Shown here: positions 60,202 to 64,000 of the stretch, piece by piece
Position numbering within the stretch: the first letter of the stretch is position 1
Layout: each line of letters begins with the position of its first letter
From: Tolypeutes matacus
Taxonomy: Eukaryota; Chordata; Mammalia; Cingulata; Chlamyphoridae
Direction: 5' to 3'
Assembly (NCBI GenBank): GCA_026826555.1
Contig: JAKSZT010053764.1
Coordinates: 14,860,896-14,924,895 of the forward strand
DNA length: 64,000 bases
Program-made: the position numbers and the translations under genes
The notes under the pieces: generated by a model
What the model saw: only the letters and a program-made list of their open reading frames with translations
The model's database searches: none
What the model was told of the DNA's origin: nothing

Positions 60202-61320
60202 ATGTCACACCATGGCACCAAGTTTGTGAGAATAAACATTTATAGAGGCATGTGCTACAAAGATTATCTGCAGAACAAAATAATTCTGGGAAGAAACCAT
60301 GGTTTTCTCCACACTGGAGAATGGTACAGCTATGGAGAAAACAGCAGTCTCCATGTTTCATATCTTACCATGATGGTAGTGGTAACATGACCCTCAAATA
60401 TTCCTTGATGATATGGCTACTGCCATTGCTGCTGCTGCCTTTACTGCAGAGAGAAAATCTTCTTTAATTTCATGAAGGTTTTGACAAGATCTAAAGTGGC
60501 CAAAACATACCCACCTTTGGCCTAGAAGCAATAAGGTCCTGCAAAAGGGGCTACAGTGAAGAATGGAGAGGCAAATGCAAAAACCGTCCCTGAAAGCCAG
60601 GACATAGTTTTCAGCCTCGCAACCAGTCATTACGTAAAGGAAATGGATGGAAGGTTTTGTCTGTAATATTTGTAATAAAACATAGTAAAGAATTCGTGAT
60701 TGGAATAAATATGAAAAAAGCAGACAGGCAGCATTGCACAGAGCATAATCTTCCTCAACAGCTGTGTGCCAGGGAGAATTCGCTCATGTGTTTGCAGGGT
60801 ATTACAAATAAAAGAGCTTATGCCAATGTCATTATTTTCTACTTCTAGATGCTACAGCTTGAAAAATAATACAATCAGGAGGCCATGCTTCATTCTAATC
60901 ACCACCACTAAAAAATGGGTCATCAAAGCCACAGGTCCCTTGTGAATGCAACTCTCACTTGCTGTGAAGAAGAGTATGTAGGCCTTAAGACAGCATTTCA
61001 AAAATATTGCCAAGCCGGAAGATGCTAGAAAAGGCTAAAATACCAGGAAACACTGCCACACAGAGCACTTGAGAGCTGTAGCTGAGTTCTAGGCCAAAGA
61101 AAAGGATACCACTAGACATGCATGAGTAAAAGAAAAAGAAAATAAATAAATCTTTCTGCTACCAAAAAAAGTAAAGCAGGATGGCTGGTTCTTCTGTGTA
61201 GATAGACAATATATGAATGTGCCAGGTCCCCAGACCTGGTCAGATCTCATAATTCCAGATAGATTAAAAAAGGCTTTGTGGACCATGATTTCTATCACGA
61301 ATATTCACACCAACCATGTA
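60202..61320 (+). pseudogene. Possible decayed retrocopy, source unknown
   Basis: A 62-codon frame from 60202 has protein-like text ('TKFVRINIYRGMCYKDYLQN', then 'GFLHTGEWYSYGENSS'). Further protein-like stretches continue in shifted frames to about 61.3 kb, where a DAS SINE interrupts. I cannot name a parent gene, and neither a poly-A tail nor a duplication was found. It could equally be decayed repeat sequence. Confidence 0.22.
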
Positions 61321-61363
61321 GTACAAAAGCAACCATAGATAACTCTTAAAAGAAGGAGGATGG

Positions 61364-61540
61364 GGGAAGCGGCTGTGGCTCAATCAGTAGGGCTCCCGTT
61401 TACCATGTGGGAGGCCCCGGGTTCGGTTCCCGGGGCCTCCTGGTGAAGGCAGTCCCACCCGCACGGCGTGGTTAGCTGACCCAGCGAGCACAAGCAGCAA
61501 GGGGGGGATAAATGAATAAATAAATAAAATCTTAAAAAAA
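61364..61540 (+). repeat. tRNA-derived SINE (DAS type), full length
   Basis: Head, body and tail as at 9158 ('tggctcaatcagtaggg', 'gggttcggttcccgg', 'ctgacccagcgagcacaagc'). An exact 16-bp duplication AAAAGAAGGAGGATGG lies at 61348-61363 and 61541-61556. Confidence 0.92.
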
Positions 61541-61556
61541 AAAAGAAGGAGGATGG

Positions 61557-64000
61557 CTTCAATAAAAGCGTACTTGCAAAAACAGCCACAAGGCCACAGT
61601 TTCCCAACCCCTAGCAAGAAAAAAATACCAATTCAAAAGAACAGGTGAGGTGGCATTTGATCCTTTAAATGGATAACAAACACCAAAATAAAATATAGGA
61701 TTCATCAGTGCATACATGGACATTTTGAAAAAACTGAAGGAGGCTCTGGAAATGAGGCAGATTTCAGAGATGGTCCTACCTAAAGGCAAGTGGCTGACAT
61801 GTGCTCTTTTACTCATATTATAAAGCCTGAGAGCAATTTTGTACCAGACAAATGTCACTGTATTCCATCTGAGTTTAATGGCTTTCTCTGGAAATTAAAG
61901 TTTATATATCAAATTATAAAGACACTTTGATATAGAGAGAGTATTTCCCCCACAACTGAGTTAATAGACATGGTGCTATTGGTAAAGTAAAAGTAAAAAG
62001 AAGCCAAAGGATTATAACTATTTTACAAAGCAAGAGAGAGGTAAGATGAAAAAATTTCAAGTGTGTCAAACTGTAAAAGCTACTCTCATTAATTAGAAGT
62101 TGGTCACATTTTCCTTTCCAGGAGACATATTTTAGAAAGTCTGTGGCACAGATTCCATACAAATCTGCCTGCAACACAATGAGAGAGCAAATGATTAAGT
62201 GAATCCAGATCAAAGACTTCAGGCTCATGTTTTCGAGAAGGAGCCTCTACACTGCTCCACAGGGCCTGAATCATGGTTATGCATTGACCTGCATGAAAAG
62301 GGAAGGGCGAACCAAGGGTGAGGAACAAAGTGGGAGACAGCTTTGTATTCATTCAGAGATGCAAAACAAAAAGAGACACATACAGCTGACGTAGGGCCTT
62401 TCATCTTTCTGTTCTTTATTCCAACTAAGTAACTGACTGATGACTCCAATCTTCTGTCACTGACAAAATTACACTCTTAAAACTACGTGCCCACTCCTGC
62501 AACACAATAGTAGGAGCGCTGCTAAAATATAGGGGAAGCATCCTGACATAAGCTCTAGACTGGGAGTCCACAGGCTTCCACTAACCTGTTACCAGCACTG
62601 CTACTTATAAAGACCAGTGGATTCATCTGGGAAGCAGACTGATCTAGCACTAAAATTCCATGAGTATACGGCTGCTCACATGAGCAAACAGAGTGTCCAC
62701 TCTTTCAACAGAAATTCCCTGCTGCCTCTTGTGATACTAGACAGAAGCAAAATAATTAACACCTTAAATTCCCAAGCTGACATATTCTGTCATTGGTCAA
62801 ATTACTTATGCCAAATTGAAATGGAAAAGAATGTCTTTAATTTTCCAATTTCTAGAATCGCTGAAATTGGGAGAGGGTACATAATAAACCAAAGATTCTG
62901 AATGAACAACCTGACAATAGTTACATACTTTTATTTTCCTTCTTTTGGCTTATATACTATTAAAGAAACTATTTAGAATGCTAAATCATTTAAATTGGAA
63001 TTTTTCTACCTTGAATAAGTTGCCTTTTACAATCTTTTACAAATATAACTGTGGGTCCTTCCCAGAAAAAAAAATGTACATACAAACATATATACATTTC
63101 CATACAATTTTAGAGAGTTTTCAGACCACTAAAGACCCCTCCTTGGATCCATGTAAAGAACTCGTGAGGAAAAAAAAGGGGCATATCCGGTGCACTGTCT
63201 ACCTTATTTCGCAAGGGTAGCTACAAGAAGAGTTCATTATCAACAGGGTCCCAGGATAGAGGAGAAAATCATACTACATGGGGTATAAACTAGATCTTGA
63301 AAGATATGTAGGCTTATAACTGATTTAAAAATGAAGGAATAGAAAGTAGGGAGAGTACAGATCCATTGAGAAAGTTTACTGCCTTATCTGCAATGTGAAT
63401 AGAGAGTGAGCTGTAATTTTTCAGGAACATGGTGAAAGGAAAGAAAACATGGAAGGCCTTTGTGGCAAATCCTACTGACTGATGCCTCAACAGCTAACTC
63501 TGAAACTGAGATGAGGACTTTTGACTTAAAACTAAATATGTTATCTTGGAAAGCAGTTTCAGTTAAATGGCTGGAAGAGAAGCTATGTTTTCAAGAGTCA
63601 AAAAGTGAGTATTTAATTAAGAAATAGAAGCAGAGATTATAGAAAACCCATTCAAGAAGTTTGGTAGAAAAAAGGAGAAAGGAGGTAGTGGCATATTAGG
63701 AAAGTCTGTGTATTTACTATTACTCATAACTAATTCAATAACAGCACTTGGGCGGAAAAAATCTTCAATTCTTTCAAAGCTTATTAATCATACCCAAAGA
63801 TCAGCATGCAAAGGTCAGCATGAACTGCTGAAATGTTTGTATAACATGGAACAATGAGATTTTTATTTGAAACAAAATGTTACTCTCAAGTATATATTGT
63901 TTTCAAAATGAGCTATAAAAATCAATTTTATATTTAATACTCTAATAAAGCTTTATAGTCTAGGCAGCTTAGAACCATCTCCTGAGCAATTTGAAAAACA
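61557..64000. other. KDM4C intron; possible weak L2 at 63.25-63.7 kb
   Basis: No exon of KDM4C or any other gene was recognised up to the window end. 63250-63700 loosely resembles an old mammalian LINE ('acatggaaggcctttgtggc', 'gaagtttggtag') but I would not insist on it. Several open frames of 60-105 codons on both strands have no family or splice support. Confidence 0.35.

Noticed and set aside
1..64000. CRISPR arrays, operons, riboswitches or other prokaryotic systems
   Set aside because: No regularly spaced repeats or dense coding were seen. The repeats and spliced exons are those of a mammalian intron.

Overview
This is a vertebrate (mammalian) nuclear window: AT-rich, with no bacterial-style gene packing and dominated by interspersed repeats. 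The repeat types point to Xenarthra, most likely an armadillo such as Dasypus. They include many tRNA-derived SINEs of the DAS type, a matching set of LINE-1 3' ends, and old mammal-wide L2, MIR, MER20 and HAL1-like copies. The species call is inference from repeat families; no species marker was tested.

One protein-coding gene is supported. Four consecutive exons of KDM4C (JMJD2C, a histone H3K9/H3K36 lysine demethylase) lie on the minus strand at 30051-29858, 26424-26186, 23757-23450 and 18208-18100. All four have AG acceptors and GT donors. Their intron phases (2, 1, 0, then 1 at the exit) join into one open frame of 283 codons plus one base. They encode the end of the JmjC catalytic domain, including its Cys-x-Cys zinc ligands, then the long acidic linker that precedes the PHD and Tudor part of the protein. 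The JmjN and earlier JmjC exons should lie to the right of this window, and the PHD and Tudor exons to the left. Positions 30052-64000 and 1-18099 are therefore intron. No promoter, first exon or last exon is present.

The introns are a layered repeat landscape. Left part (1-18 kb): LINE-1 3' ends in both orientations, a HAL1/L1ME-like copy at 2.85-4.07 kb, two neighbouring antisense L1 3' regions at 13.1-15.9 kb, and a DAS SINE at 9.16 kb. Middle (18-30 kb, around the exons): one dimeric tRNA SINE, L2 and L1 tails, and a hAT element at 28.3 kb. Right part (30-64 kb): a solo LTR inserted inside another solo LTR, each with its own 5-bp duplication (33.5-34.6 kb); a SINE inserted in a third LTR (35.6-36.4 kb); two dimeric SINEs in opposite orientations (31.9 and 41.4 kb); a 400-base assembly gap inside an L1 copy (47.8-48.2 kb); and an old antisense L1 that carries both a hAT element and a SINE (49.4-50.7 kb).

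I found no new biological system. The most useful observations are the completed KDM4C exon chain, the dimeric SINE family, the nested insertions dated by intact target duplications, and a perfect hairpin abutting the assembly gap. A few protein-like stretches remain unidentified.
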